From Buttiauxella sp965119215 (GTDB lineage: Bacteria > Pseudomonadota > Gammaproteobacteria > Enterobacterales > Enterobacteriaceae): a stretch of DNA of 64,000 nt. Position numbers and translations under genes: made by a program. The stretch covers positions 62,001 to 126,000 of the forward strand of contig CBCPKK010000014.1 in NCBI GenBank assembly GCA_965119215.1, read 5' to 3'. Under the pieces are notes generated by a model that was not told the origin of the DNA, ran no database searches, and saw only the letters and a program-made list of their open reading frames with translations. Positions 10,301-18,709 of the stretch are shown piece after piece (position 1 is the stretch's first letter; the number at the start of each line of letters is the position of its first letter).

Positions 10301-10929
10301 TTGCTGAGCAGTTATCTGCACAAGGTTATGGCGAAGAGTGGCAGCCGATATTAACGCAGTGGCTGCAAACGATTTTACAAGCCCCGTTAAATGAGACAGG
10401 CGTGTCACTCAGCCAGTTAACACCGCAAGAAAAGCAGGTTGAACTGGAGTTCTATCTACCCATTGAACGTGATTTGCAGGCGGTGCAACTGGATAAACTG
10501 GTGCGTGAATTTGACCCGCTATCGTCAGGCTGCCCGCCATTAAACTTCAAACAAGTGCGCGGTATGCTGAAAGGGTTTATCGACCTGGTGTTCCGCTGGC
10601 AGGGGCGTTATTACCTGCTGGACTACAAATCTAACTGGCTGGGCGAGGACAGTAGCGCTTATACCGAGGAAGCGATGGCGAACGCCATGCAATCTCACCG
10701 TTACGATTTGCAGTATCAACTGTATACGCTGGCGCTGCACCGTTACTTACGCCACCGTATTCCTGATTATGACTATCAAAGCCATTTCGGTGGCGTTATC
10801 TATCTTTTCTTACGCGGTGTTGAAGGCGACGGTTCGTCACAGGGAATATTTTCAACGCGACCGGATGCAGAGTTAATTGCCAAAATGGACGCATTGTTCG
10901 CGGCGCAAACGGACGAGGTGACGCCATGA
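7387..10929 (+). CDS. recB: Exodeoxyribonuclease V subunit beta RecB (3'-5' helicase and nuclease)
   Basis: RecB is the slow 3'-5' SF1A helicase and only nuclease of RecBCD; it also loads RecA after Chi. The length of 1180 residues equals that of E. coli RecB. Walker A, ASAGTGKT, is at residues 23-30; the Walker B region is IDEFQDTDP, and GDPKQAIYAFRGAD is helicase motif III. The C-terminal nuclease domain holds FIDLV and LDYKSNW, giving Asp about 1066, Asp about 1079 and Lys about 1081, equivalent to E. coli D1067, D1080 and K1082. A GAGGA ribosome binding site precedes the ATG. The TGA stop overlaps the ATG of recD (ATGA), so the two subunits are translationally coupled. Confidence 0.97.
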   Translation: MTGTTQPLDPLSLPLTGERLIEASAGTGKTFTIAALYLRLLLGLGGKNAHPRPLSVEELLVVTFTQAATEELRGRIRANIHELRIACVRKRTDNPLFQKLLAEIPDLQQAAQVLRLAEQQMDEAAIFTIHGFCQRMLSLNAFESGMLFEQQLIEDESLLRRHACADFWRRHCYPLPKPVAQVMAEEWAGPEELLRDINSWLQGEQPVLKQPPADDETLLARHQKIINTIEDVKAQWCACADEIAQILSVAKIDRRSYSSKNLPNWLNIVGTWAQTETTTYKLPKELERFSQSMLDEKTKEGQPPQHPVFRAINNLLGEPLTLRDLVIARAMAEIRYTVQQEKRRRGELGFDDMLARLDEALHKPGGDALAAAIRGRFPAAMIDEFQDTDPQQYRIFRRLYINQPDTALLLIGDPKQAIYAFRGADIFTYMKARHEVSAHYTLDTNWRSSPTMISSVNTLFQQLDNPFLFKQIPFLAVKAAEKNNGLRFTIKGKNQAAMSFWAQSGDGCGVSDYQQTMAMQCAQQIRDWLTAGQRGEALLWKGEESRPVQSSDITILVRSRGEASIVREALASLNIPSVYLSNRDSVFATPEAREILWILQAVLAPEIETALRSAVATSMLGLDAQMIEALNDDENAWDQLVEEFSDYRQIWLRRGVMPMLRALIARRQVAENLLATPGGERRLTDILHISELLQEEAAQTDSEHALVRWLAQQVAEPDSNAYSQQLRLESDRHLVQVVTIHKSKGLEYPLVWLPFIANYRAQSSGLYHDRTTFSPLLDLSDDEESLSLAEEERLAEDLRLLYVALTRSIWHCSLGVAPLFKGNRAKKGASDLHLGALGYLLQKGEAKDAAGLQADLLALASDSISVEELKPEDYTPWQPVSTELPELSARTMKRQVADNWRVTSYSGLQQHGSSQALDLLPRLDVDAAGVSPVQSEPLLTPHTFPRGAGPGTFLHSLFEGIDFTQPLNDTWIAEQLSAQGYGEEWQPILTQWLQTILQAPLNETGVSLSQLTPQEKQVELEFYLPIERDLQAVQLDKLVREFDPLSSGCPPLNFKQVRGMLKGFIDLVFRWQGRYYLLDYKSNWLGEDSSAYTEEAMANAMQSHRYDLQYQLYTLALHRYLRHRIPDYDYQSHFGGVIYLFLRGVEGDGSSQGIFSTRPDAELIAKMDALFAAQTDEVTP

Positions 10930-12761
10930 AAATAACAGCGCTGCTACAGCAGGCGGTAGAGCAAAAATTGTTGCGTGCTCTGGATGCCCAGTTTGCCATG
11001 ATGATTGCCAGCGACGAGCAGCCCGCCGTGATGCTGGCGGCAGCACTGGTCAGCCACGACGCAGGGGAAGGGCATGTGTGTATTCCTCTTTCACGTTTAA
11101 CGCCGGAATTTTGTTTTGCCGGGCGGCAGCCAGGTTTTGCTGAACAACTTTTTGAAGAAGCTGCCATTAAAACCGATTGGCGTGAAACGCTGCTTGCGTC
11201 TCCAGCGGTGAGTGAGCACGAAGGTGCCACGCCGCTGAAGCTGATTGGTGAGCGGCTGTACCTCAACCGAATGTGGCAAAACGAACAGGCGGTCGCCCGT
11301 TTTTTCGGGGCTGAAAATCGGGCTATTTCTCTCGATGAAGAACAGGTGGTTAGCGTACTCAATCAACTGTTTGATCCAATGCCAGACACTGACTGGCAAA
11401 AGGTTGCGGCAGCCGTGGCGTTAACCCGCCGTATTTCGGTGATTTCAGGTGGACCAGGAACCGGTAAAACAACGACAGTTGCGAAGCTGCTGGCAGCCCT
11501 GGTGCAGTTATCTGGCGCTCAAACTTTGCGGATTCAACTGGCAGCGCCAACAGGCAAAGCGGCTGCACGTTTAACCGAATCACTGGGTTCGGCATTACGC
11601 CGTTTACCGCTGGATGATGCACAAAAAGCGGCGTTGCCTAACGATGCTTGTACTCTGCATCGCTTGCTGGGAGCACAACCTAATAGCCAGCGCCTGCGCT
11701 ATCACGCAGGGAATCCGCTACACCTCGATGTGCTGGTGGTTGATGAAGCCTCAATGGTGGATTTGCCGATGATGGCGAAACTTATCAACGCCATGCCTGC
11801 GCATGCGCGGGTGATTTTCCTTGGCGACCGTGACCAACTGGCCTCGGTGGAAGCGGGGGCGGTACTTGGGGATATTTGCCACTATGTTACTCACGGATAT
11901 TCACCTGAGAGAGCGGCGGAGCTAAGCCGATTGACGGGTTATTCACTTCCAGTTGGTGAGGGCGCTCAGGCGAGTGCGCTACGCGATGGGCTTTGTCTGC
12001 TGCAAAAAAGCTACCGTTTTGATAGCCAGTCGGGCATCGGGCAATTGGCGTTTGCCGTCAATGCCAGCGATGTGAAACAGGCCAGAGCGGCATTTACCAA
12101 AGGTTTTGCCGATATAACAAAGCAACCGCTGCGTGAAACAGAAGACTATGCCGTGATGATTGCTGATGCGGTGGAAGGTTATCGGTCATATCTGGAGTTA
12201 ATGCATAACAATGCCGAACCCGCCGTTATTCTCGAAGCCTTCGGGCGCTATCAATTGCTATGCGCGTTGCGGGATGGCCCGTTTGGCGTAAGCGGCCTGA
12301 ATAACCGTATCGAACTGGCGTTGATTCAAAAACGGCTGATTGAGCGACCAAATCAGGCGGCATCGCGTTGGTACAATGGCCGCCCCATTATGATTTCCCG
12401 AAATGACAGCTCGCTGGGTTTGTTCAACGGGGATATCGGAATCGCGCTGGATAGAGGCGAAGGGCTGCGCGTCTGGTTCCCGATGCCGGACGGCACGATA
12501 AAATCCGTGCAGCCGAGCCGCTTGCCAGGGCACGACACGGCCTATGCCATGACCGTGCATAAATCGCAGGGATCGGAGTTTGACCATGCAGCGCTGGTGC
12601 TGCCGAATCAATACACGGCTGTGGTAACACGCGAACTGGTCTATACCGCCATAACCCGCGCACGTAACAGATTATCGTTGTATGCCGATGATCGGGTGCT
12701 AGAAAAGGCGATTGTGACGAAGACGGAACGGCGCAGCGGATTAATGGGGAGTTTTAGCTAG
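10926..12761 (+). CDS. recD: Exodeoxyribonuclease V subunit alpha RecD (5'-3' helicase)
   Basis: RecD is the fast 5'-3' SF1B helicase of RecBCD and controls nuclease activity at Chi. The product is 611 residues (E. coli 608). Walker A, GGPGTGKTTT, has its Lys at 181; Walker B is VVDEASMVD and motif III is LGDRDQLASVEAGAVLGD. The motif VI region MTVHKSQGSEF and the ending AITRARNRLSLYA are also present. It starts inside the recB stop codon (ATGA overlap). It is the last gene of the recBD unit and converges on argA, with an inverted repeat covering the stop codon that probably ends transcription. Confidence 0.97.
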   Translation: MKITALLQQAVEQKLLRALDAQFAMMIASDEQPAVMLAAALVSHDAGEGHVCIPLSRLTPEFCFAGRQPGFAEQLFEEAAIKTDWRETLLASPAVSEHEGATPLKLIGERLYLNRMWQNEQAVARFFGAENRAISLDEEQVVSVLNQLFDPMPDTDWQKVAAAVALTRRISVISGGPGTGKTTTVAKLLAALVQLSGAQTLRIQLAAPTGKAAARLTESLGSALRRLPLDDAQKAALPNDACTLHRLLGAQPNSQRLRYHAGNPLHLDVLVVDEASMVDLPMMAKLINAMPAHARVIFLGDRDQLASVEAGAVLGDICHYVTHGYSPERAAELSRLTGYSLPVGEGAQASALRDGLCLLQKSYRFDSQSGIGQLAFAVNASDVKQARAAFTKGFADITKQPLRETEDYAVMIADAVEGYRSYLELMHNNAEPAVILEAFGRYQLLCALRDGPFGVSGLNNRIELALIQKRLIERPNQAASRWYNGRPIMISRNDSSLGLFNGDIGIALDRGEGLRVWFPMPDGTIKSVQPSRLPGHDTAYAMTVHKSQGSEFDHAALVLPNQYTAVVTRELVYTAITRARNRLSLYADDRVLEKAIVTKTERRSGLMGSFS

Positions 12762-12781
12762 CCCCCTGATCAGGGCTAGCT
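12756..12781. terminator. Bidirectional stem-loop between convergent recD and argA
   Basis: AGCTAGCCC (12756-12764) is a perfect inverted repeat of GGGCTAGCT (12773-12781) with an 8-base loop. Short T-rich flanks lie on both sides (TTTT before, AGTTTG after), so it could work weakly in both directions. The left arm overlaps the recD stop codon. A core palindrome CCCTGATCAGGG lies inside as an alternative pairing. Confidence 0.6.
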
Positions 12782-12787
12782 AGTTTG

Positions 12788-14119
12788 TCAGGCTAAATCA
12801 GCCATCAACACTTTTGAACGGCGCTGATAGTTGTACATCTCTTTTTTGCTTTCAGGCAGCAGTTCGACATCGACCGGCATAAAACCGCGCTCCTGAAACC
12901 AGTGAATGCTGCGGGTTGTCAGGACGAACAGTTTGCTCAGACCCATTTGCCGCGCTTGCGTGGCAATACGCTGCAGTAACACTTCACCGCGAGATGAACT
13001 GCGATAGTCTGGATGAACTGCTACGCAGGCCATTTCGCCAATCCCTTCTTCCTGGAAAGGATAGAGTGCAGCGCAAGCAATAGTCAGGTTATCGCGCTGA
13101 ATAATAGTGAATTTGTCGATTTCCATTTCCAGTTGCTCGCGTGAGCGGCGCACCAGAATCCCTTGCTGTTCCAGCGGGCGAATCAGCTCCAGTATGCCGC
13201 CGATATCGTTAATGGTGGCGCGGCGAATTTGCTCCGCACTCTCCATCACAATTTGCGTACCGATACCGTCGCGGGAGAAAAGCTCCTGCAACAGCGCGCC
13301 ATCTTCCTGATAGCTGATTAAGTGGCTGCGACGCACGCCGCTACGGCAGGCTTTAAGCGCACCGCGTAAGAAGCGCACGGTGCCGGAATGGTAATCGCCG
13401 GTTTCTTCCAGCTCTTCAATGCGTTGTTGTGCATCGTTAGGGAACAATTCAGAAACGATATTGCCGTTGTCGTCTATAACGCCCTGAGAAGAACAGAAGC
13501 CAATCATTTTTTCGGCTTTCAGTTTGACCGCCAGTTGTGTGGCAATCTCTTCAGAGGTGAGGTTGAAGCTTTCGCCCGTGACTGAAACGGCGACCGGGCC
13601 CATCAATACAATCGCGCCGTTATCTAGCTGACGGTGAATCGCTTCTTCGTCGATACGACGCACGCGCCCGCTGTGGCAATAATCCACGCCGTCATCCACG
13701 CCCAACGGTTGCGCGATAATAAAGTTACCGCTGACCACATTGATATGCGCACCTTGCAACGGCGTGTTGCCAAGGCTCATGGACAAACGAGCGGTAATAT
13801 CCAGCTGCAATAAACCGGCGGCCTGTTTTACCAGTTCCAGCGTTTTGGCGTCCGTCACGCGCGTATGTTTATGGTAAATAGGTTCATGATTATGCGAAGC
13901 CAGATTGGCATCAATCTGCGGGCGTGCGCCATACACAACGACCAGACGGATCCCCAGACTGTGCAACAGCCCAATATCGCTGACGATACTGGAAAAGTTC
14001 TCGTGTTCAATGGCTTCGCCGCCAAGCATAATGACAAACGTTTTTCCCCGATGGGCATTAATATAGGGAACAGAATGGCGGAATCCCTGTACCAGTTCGG
14101 TTCTACGTTCCTTCACCAC
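12788..14119 (-). CDS. argA: N-acetylglutamate synthase (amino-acid N-acetyltransferase) ArgA
   Basis: ArgA makes N-acetyl-L-glutamate from glutamate and acetyl-CoA, the first step of arginine synthesis, and is feedback-inhibited by arginine. The N-terminal part (to about residue 290) is an amino-acid-kinase-like domain (FVIMLGGEAIEH near the start), and the C-terminal part is a GNAT acetyltransferase. I chose the GTG at 14119, which gives 443 residues, the same as E. coli, and starts MVKERRTELV. A GAGG lies 7 bases upstream of this GTG. The upstream ATG at 14137 has no ribosome binding site and falls inside an ArgR operator. Expression is likely repressed by ArgR through two ARG boxes. Confidence 0.95.
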   Translation of the reverse strand: MVKERRTELVQGFRHSVPYINAHRGKTFVIMLGGEAIEHENFSSIVSDIGLLHSLGIRLVVVYGARPQIDANLASHNHEPIYHKHTRVTDAKTLELVKQAAGLLQLDITARLSMSLGNTPLQGAHINVVSGNFIIAQPLGVDDGVDYCHSGRVRRIDEEAIHRQLDNGAIVLMGPVAVSVTGESFNLTSEEIATQLAVKLKAEKMIGFCSSQGVIDDNGNIVSELFPNDAQQRIEELEETGDYHSGTVRFLRGALKACRSGVRRSHLISYQEDGALLQELFSRDGIGTQIVMESAEQIRRATINDIGGILELIRPLEQQGILVRRSREQLEMEIDKFTIIQRDNLTIACAALYPFQEEGIGEMACVAVHPDYRSSSRGEVLLQRIATQARQMGLSKLFVLTTRSIHWFQERGFMPVDVELLPESKKEMYNYQRRSKVLMADLA

Positions 14120-14130
14120 GGCTCGACCTC

Positions 14131-14169
14131 GTTGCATGATTATTCGTAATTTCTGTATTTTTATTCTTT
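14131..14169 (-). promoter_or_regulatory. Tandem ARG boxes (ArgR operator) of argA
   Basis: Two 18-bp boxes lie 3 bp apart, the spacing typical of ArgR hexamer operators. The distal box (14152-14169) has the core TGTATTTTTATTCT, which matches 12 of 14 positions of TGAATWWWWATTCA. The proximal box (14131-14148) has the core TGCATGATTATTCG, which matches 11 of 14. The pair ends directly before the ribosome binding site of argA. The consensus is established for ArgR; binding here is inferred. Confidence 0.75.
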
Positions 14170-14353
14170 TATTGCTTCTGGTGCAAGCAGCAATTACGCC
14201 AAAGCGGATATTTCTGCATTTGGGCTACCAGGTGCTTGATTGCGAATGTTTACCCTTTAATGGGTGACAGTCAGAGCGTGTTTGGTTAAAGTTTTCGGCT
14301 CAAAAAATAAAATTGATTATTCGATTCACAGGAATACACCGCTCAGGAGAGCT

Positions 14354-15610
14354 ATGCCAGATTCCAATCCATTGATAAGTCGGCGCCGTTTATTGCAGGG
14401 TGCAGGTGCTATGTGGTTATTGAGTGTTAGCCAGGTTGGCTTTGCGGCCTCAAGCCTGGTCGTTGCGGTGCGCGTCTGGCCCGCATCGTCGTACACTCGT
14501 GTCACGCTGGAATCGAACAAGCAGCTCAAATATCGGCAGTTTGCGTTAAGCAACCCCGATAGAGTGGTCGTAGACATCGAAGGTGTGAATTTAAATTCAG
14601 TATTGAAGGGTATCGGCGGCCAGATTCGTGGCGACGATCCTTTCATCAAATCTGCGCGTGTCGGGCAGTTTGATCCACAAACCGTGCGTATGGTTTTCGA
14701 ACTCAAACAGAACGTGACGCCGCATCTGTTCGCGTTGGCTCCGGTCGCTGAATTTAAAGAGCGCCTGGTAATGGACTTGTATCCGGCCAATATGAATAGC
14801 GAGCAAGATCCGCTGTTGGCGTTGCTGGAAGATTACAACAACGGCAAGCTCGATAAGAATACGCCACCGTCCCCGGAACAAGGGCCGCAACCAGGCAAGG
14901 CTGGGCGCGATCGGCCGATTGTTATCATGCTTGATCCTGGCCACGGTGGGGAAGATCCCGGTGCTATCGGGCCAAACAAGACGCGCGAAAAAGACATTGT
15001 GCTTAAGATTGCCCGTCGCCTGAAAGCGCTTATTGATAAAGAAGCGAATATGAAAGCCTATATGACCCGCAACGAGGATGTGTTTATCCCGTTAAAAGTC
15101 AGGGTGGCGAAAGCGCAAAAGCAACGCGCCGATCTTTTTGTTTCTATTCATGCGGATGCGTTTACTTCCGGCGCTGCCCGCGGGTCATCGGTTTTTGCGC
15201 TCTCAACCAAGGGGGCGACCAGTACCGCGGCAAAATTCCTCGCACAAACTCAGAACGCCGCCGACTTAATCGGTGGGGTGAGTAAGAGTGGTGATAAGTA
15301 TCTCGACCATACGATGTTCGATATGGTGCAGTCGTTGACCATCAACGATAGCCTTAAATTCGGTAAAGAAGTGCTGAACCGCTTAGGGCGTGTGAATAAG
15401 TTGCATAAGAATAGTGTCGACCAGGCAGGGTTTGCGGTACTGAAAGCGCCGGATATCCCATCCATTCTGGTGGAAACTGCATTTCTGAGTAACGTTGAAG
15501 AAGAACGTAAGCTGCGGACGGCTGAGTTCCAGCAAGAAGTGGCTGAGTCTATTCTGGCAGGGATTAAAGCGTATTTTGCGGATAGCTCACGCCTGGCGCG
15601 GCTCGGATAG
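14354..15610 (+). CDS. amiC: N-acetylmuramoyl-L-alanine amidase AmiC
   Basis: AmiC cleaves the amide bond between MurNAc and the stem peptide during daughter-cell separation; it is activated by NlpD at the septum. The 418-residue product begins with a twin-arginine signal (SRRRLLQGAGAMWLLSVSQ), so it is exported folded by Tat. An AMIN targeting domain (about 35-135) is followed by a Pro-rich linker and an Amidase_3 domain (about 190-410), with the zinc-site motifs MLDPGHGGEDPGA, SIHADAF and the catalytic Glu region ILVETAFLSN. The start at 14354 has AGGAGA 4 bases upstream; a longer frame from 14264 would bury the Tat signal. It is transcribed away from argA. Confidence 0.96.
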   Translation: MPDSNPLISRRRLLQGAGAMWLLSVSQVGFAASSLVVAVRVWPASSYTRVTLESNKQLKYRQFALSNPDRVVVDIEGVNLNSVLKGIGGQIRGDDPFIKSARVGQFDPQTVRMVFELKQNVTPHLFALAPVAEFKERLVMDLYPANMNSEQDPLLALLEDYNNGKLDKNTPPSPEQGPQPGKAGRDRPIVIMLDPGHGGEDPGAIGPNKTREKDIVLKIARRLKALIDKEANMKAYMTRNEDVFIPLKVRVAKAQKQRADLFVSIHADAFTSGAARGSSVFALSTKGATSTAAKFLAQTQNAADLIGGVSKSGDKYLDHTMFDMVQSLTINDSLKFGKEVLNRLGRVNKLHKNSVDQAGFAVLKAPDIPSILVETAFLSNVEEERKLRTAEFQQEVAESILAGIKAYFADSSRLARLG

Positions 15611-15622
15611 TATTTGTAGAGT

Positions 15623-15647
15623 GGGTGGGCGAGAGCGACATCCACCC
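15623..15647. repeat. Imperfect hairpin after amiC, REP-like
   Basis: GGGTGG (15623-15628) pairs with CCACCC (15642-15647) around a GC-rich loop. The form resembles the short palindromic extragenic elements of enterobacteria, and a related GGTGGATAAG hairpin follows rlmM. It may help end amiC transcription or stabilise its mRNA. Membership in a genomic repeat family was not tested. Confidence 0.35.
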
Positions 15648-15677
15648 TATTTAGGGTATTTAGCGGATTTCAGATAC

Positions 15678-15701
15678 AAAAAAACACCCGTTAAGGTGTT
15701 T
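15678..15701 (-). terminator. Rho-independent terminator of the initiator tRNA operon
   Basis: Read on the minus strand, AACACC, the loop TTAACG and GGTGTT are followed by a run of seven or more T. It lies just downstream of the last of three tRNA genes. Confidence 0.8.
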
Positions 15702-15708
15702 GTAATGT

Positions 15709-15785
<77 letters not shown>

Positions 15786-15846
15786 TCCGTAAACTTCTTT
15801 AGTACCCAAATGACTTTCATCATTGCGCGAAACTCAGCGACTTAGT

Positions 15847-15923
<77 letters not shown>

Positions 15924-15985
15924 TCCGTATAACTATTTACTGCTAATGACTTTCATCACCGCGCTAGAATCAGCGACTTTTTAAT

Positions 15986-16062
<77 letters not shown>

Positions 16063-16075
16063 TCCGTGGAAGCGC

Positions 16076-16103
16076 ACTATACTCTGCTGGCTTTTTGATG
16101 CAA
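16076..16103 (-). promoter_or_regulatory. Sigma-70 promoter of the initiator tRNA operon
   Basis: On the minus strand, TTGCAT (-35) and TATAGT (-10) are separated by 16 bases. A GC-rich discriminator follows, as is typical of stringently controlled stable RNA promoters, about 14 bases before the first mature tRNA end. Confidence 0.75.
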
Positions 16104-16271
16104 CCCTTTTTTTAAAAAATACCCGATTTGTCTCATCTAACTGATAATAATTTAATTTAAGTACAAATACTGAACACATCCGGCGCGTATGGGGCGCAAC
16201 ACGTTTAATTCTTGCGATGTGTTTGCTATCTTCGCGTGGCGTGTAGAGGCATAAACCAGGGCGAGGAAGTA

Positions 16272-17372
16272 ATGATAGGACGTTGGACGAAGTACATTGT
16301 AACTGGAGTGGTCGTTGCCGTTTTGGCAGGCTGTTCCTCAAAACCGACAGATAAAGGCCAGCAATATAAGGATGGGAAGTTCACCCAGCCCTTTTCACTG
16401 GTAAACCGCCCTGATGCGGTGGGCGCCCCAGTTAACGGTGGCGACTTCGCTGAGCAAGTTAGCCAGATTCGTTCTGCGTCTCCACGCTTATATAAAAGTA
16501 AGAATGACGTTTACGGTTCCGTTCAGGAGTGGTTGCGTGCCGGTGGCGATACCAGCAAGCTGACCCAGTACGGTCTTGACGCCTGGCAGATGGAAGGCGC
16601 AGACAACTACGGCAACGTGCAATTCACCGGTTATTACACGCCAGTCGTGCAGGCGCGTTACACCCGTCAGGGTGAGTTCCAGTATCCTATTTATCGCATG
16701 CCACCAAAACGCGGGCGTTTACCTTCCCGCGCAGAGATCTATAACGGTGCGCTGAGCGACAGCTACATTATTGCTTACAGCAACTCCTTAATGGATAACT
16801 TCATTATGGATGTGCAGGGCAGTGGCTATATCGATTTCGGTGATGGCCAGCCATTAACCTTCTTTGGTTATTCGGGCAAAAACGGCCACGCCTACCGCAG
16901 TATCGGCAAAGTGCTTATCGATCGCGGTGAAGTAAAGAAAGAAGATATGTCGATGCAGGCAATTCGCCACTGGGGCGAAACCCATAGTCAGGCTCAAGTG
17001 CAGGAACTGCTGGAGCAGAACCCCTCCTTCGTCTTCTTTAAACCTGCCAGCTATGCACCAGTGAAAGGCGCAAGCGCTGTACCGTTGATTGGCCGTGCGT
17101 CTGTTGCGTCGGACCGTTCAATCATTCCTGCGGGCACTACGATTCTGGCTGAAGTCCCACTGTTGGATAACAACGGTAAATTCAGCGGGCAATACGAATT
17201 GCGCGTGATGGTTGCGCTGGATGTCGGTGGCGCCATTAAAGGGCAGCACTTTGATATCTACCAGGGGATTGGGCCTGATGCCGGTCACCGCGCGGGTTGG
17301 TACAACCATTATGGCCGTGTCTGGGTACTGAAAAACGCACCGGGCACCACCAATACCGTTTTCAATGGTTAA
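16272..17372 (+). CDS. mltA: Membrane-bound lytic murein transglycosylase A
   Basis: MltA cleaves the glycan strand between MurNAc and GlcNAc, making 1,6-anhydroMurNAc ends. The 366-residue product (E. coli 365) begins with a lipoprotein signal: hydrophobic residues 9-19, then the lipobox LAGC with Cys21 as the lipidation site. The absence of Asp at +2 (SerSer follows) predicts outer-membrane sorting by Lol. A MltA barrel domain is followed by the C-terminal 3D domain with the catalytic Asp motif VALDVGGAIKG and FDIYQG. The start at 16272 has GAGGAAG upstream; the longer frame from 16212 would bury the signal peptide. Confidence 0.96.
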   Translation: MIGRWTKYIVTGVVVAVLAGCSSKPTDKGQQYKDGKFTQPFSLVNRPDAVGAPVNGGDFAEQVSQIRSASPRLYKSKNDVYGSVQEWLRAGGDTSKLTQYGLDAWQMEGADNYGNVQFTGYYTPVVQARYTRQGEFQYPIYRMPPKRGRLPSRAEIYNGALSDSYIIAYSNSLMDNFIMDVQGSGYIDFGDGQPLTFFGYSGKNGHAYRSIGKVLIDRGEVKKEDMSMQAIRHWGETHSQAQVQELLEQNPSFVFFKPASYAPVKGASAVPLIGRASVASDRSIIPAGTTILAEVPLLDNNGKFSGQYELRVMVALDVGGAIKGQHFDIYQGIGPDAGHRAGWYNHYGRVWVLKNAPGTTNTVFNG

Positions 17373-17383
17373 TATTTCCTGCC

Positions 17384-17407
17384 GACGGGCTGTATAATCA
17401 GCCCGTC
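17384..17407 (+). terminator. Strong stem-loop after mltA, loop TATAAT
   Basis: GACGGGCTG (17384-17392) and CAGCCCGTC (17399-17407) are perfectly complementary around a 6-base loop that happens to read TATAAT. The downstream tract ATCTTTACC is only weakly T-rich, so termination efficiency is uncertain. Confidence 0.55.
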
Positions 17408-17468
17408 ATCTTTACCTGTAATTTTTTTCCTGTAACAACACCCGCAAAGATTTTCCGAGGATAACGTA

Positions 17469-18278
17469 ATGTCTGTAGTTTTGACCGATGCCTGGCTGCA
17501 ACGCTTTGGCGGCACGGCTCGTTTGTATGGTCGTGATGCTCTGCAACTCTTTGCTGATGCGCATGTTTGCGTGATTGGTATTGGTGGCGTCGGCTCATGG
17601 GCCGCAGAAGCGCTGGCTCGTACGGGTATCGGGGCGATTACGCTTATTGATATGGATGATGTGTGTGTCACCAATACCAACCGTCAGATTCACGCCCTGC
17701 GTGATAATGTCGGGCAGGCCAAAACTGAAGTGATGGCGGCGCGTATTCGCGAAATAAACCCGGAATGCCGCGTGACGGTAGTAGACGATTTTATTACCGC
17801 TGAGAACACTGCACAGTTGCTCAGTCAAGGTTTCAGCTATGTGATTGATGCCATTGATAGCGTTCGTCCGAAAGCGGCGCTGATCGCGTATTGCCGTCGC
17901 TATAAGATCCCGTTGGTAACAACCGGTGGCGCGGGTGGTCAAATCGATCCAACGCAAATTCAGGTGGCCGATCTGGCGAAGACTATCCAGGACCCACTGG
18001 CGGCAAAACTGCGTGAAAGGCTGAAAAGCGATTTTGGCGTGGTGAAAAACAGTAAAGGGAAGCTGGGCATAGATTGCGTATTTTCTACTGAGGCGCTGGT
18101 TTACCCGCAGGCAGATGGCTCGGTTTGTGGGATGAAAAGCACCGCTGACGGCCCGAAACGTATGGATTGTGCCTCTGGTTTTGGTGCTGCAACCATGGTC
18201 ACCGCCAGCTTTGGTTTCGTGGCGGTTTCCCATGTATTAAAGAAAATGATGGCGAAAGCAGCTCGCAATCAGGCTTGA
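17469..18278 (+). CDS. tcdA: tRNA threonylcarbamoyladenosine dehydratase TcdA (CsdL)
   Basis: TcdA uses ATP to dehydrate t6A37 to cyclic ct6A in ANN-reading tRNAs. It is a 269-residue E1-like/ThiF-MoeB fold protein (E. coli 268). The nucleotide-binding Gly motif GIGGVGSWAAEALA begins near residue 37, and VIDAIDSVRPKAAL is typical of the E1-like core. It receives sulfur-relay help from CsdA-CsdE in E. coli, and both genes lie immediately downstream on the opposite strand. The last 10 bases overlap the end of csdE (convergent). The ATG has GAGGATAA upstream. Confidence 0.95.
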   Translation: MSVVLTDAWLQRFGGTARLYGRDALQLFADAHVCVIGIGGVGSWAAEALARTGIGAITLIDMDDVCVTNTNRQIHALRDNVGQAKTEVMAARIREINPECRVTVVDDFITAENTAQLLSQGFSYVIDAIDSVRPKAALIAYCRRYKIPLVTTGGAGGQIDPTQIQVADLAKTIQDPLAAKLRERLKSDFGVVKNSKGKLGIDCVFSTEALVYPQADGSVCGMKSTADGPKRMDCASGFGAATMVTASFGFVAVSHVLKKMMAKAARNQA

Positions 18279-18709
18279 GCCGCATCACGAACGGCTTGCG
18301 CCAATGCCGCAAGCCCGCTGCTACGTGAAGCACTTAACTGATTACGCAGCCCTAAATCATCAAACAGGGCGAGCGGATCTTCATTAAGTAACTGTTCCAC
18401 CGTTTTCCCCTCTACTGCGGTGAGTAACACCGCCAGCAAACCCCGAACAATTCGCCCTTCGCTATCACCAAAGAAATGCAGCGTACCGTTCGCCTGAAGG
18501 CTGTGACCCAGCCAGACGCGGTTTTCACAGCCTGCAATTTCGATTTCCTCACTTTTTAAGTCAGCAGGAAGTGCCGGAAGCTGCTTTCCTAACAGAATCA
18601 GCTGGCGGTATTTATCTTCCCACTGCTGCAACGGAGCAAACGTGGCACGCAGGCTGTCGGCGGTGATCGAGGTGCCAAAAGGATGACCGGCTAAAAATCC
18701 ACTTGTCAT
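18269..18709 (-). CDS. csdE: Sulfur acceptor protein CsdE
   Basis: CsdE is the SufE-like partner that accepts persulfide sulfur from the desulfurase CsdA on a single active-site Cys. This 146-residue product has that Cys at position 61 (EIEIAGCENRVW), the same position as in E. coli. The ATG directly follows the csdA stop codon with no spacing (TAA then ATG), so the two are translationally coupled. The 3' end overlaps tcdA by 10 bases on the other strand. Confidence 0.95.
   Translation of the reverse strand: MTSGFLAGHPFGTSITADSLRATFAPLQQWEDKYRQLILLGKQLPALPADLKSEEIEIAGCENRVWLGHSLQANGTLHFFGDSEGRIVRGLLAVLLTAVEGKTVEQLLNEDPLALFDDLGLRNQLSASRSSGLAALAQAVRDAAQA

Noticed and set aside
12788..14137. 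argA start at ATG 14137
   Set aside because: No ribosome binding site is seen and the codon lies in an ArgR box. The GTG at 14119 has GAGG and gives the E. coli length.
17384..17407. TATAAT in the loop after mltA as a tcdA promoter
   Set aside because: No -35 box lies at the right distance, and the strong stem around it explains the sequence better as a terminator.
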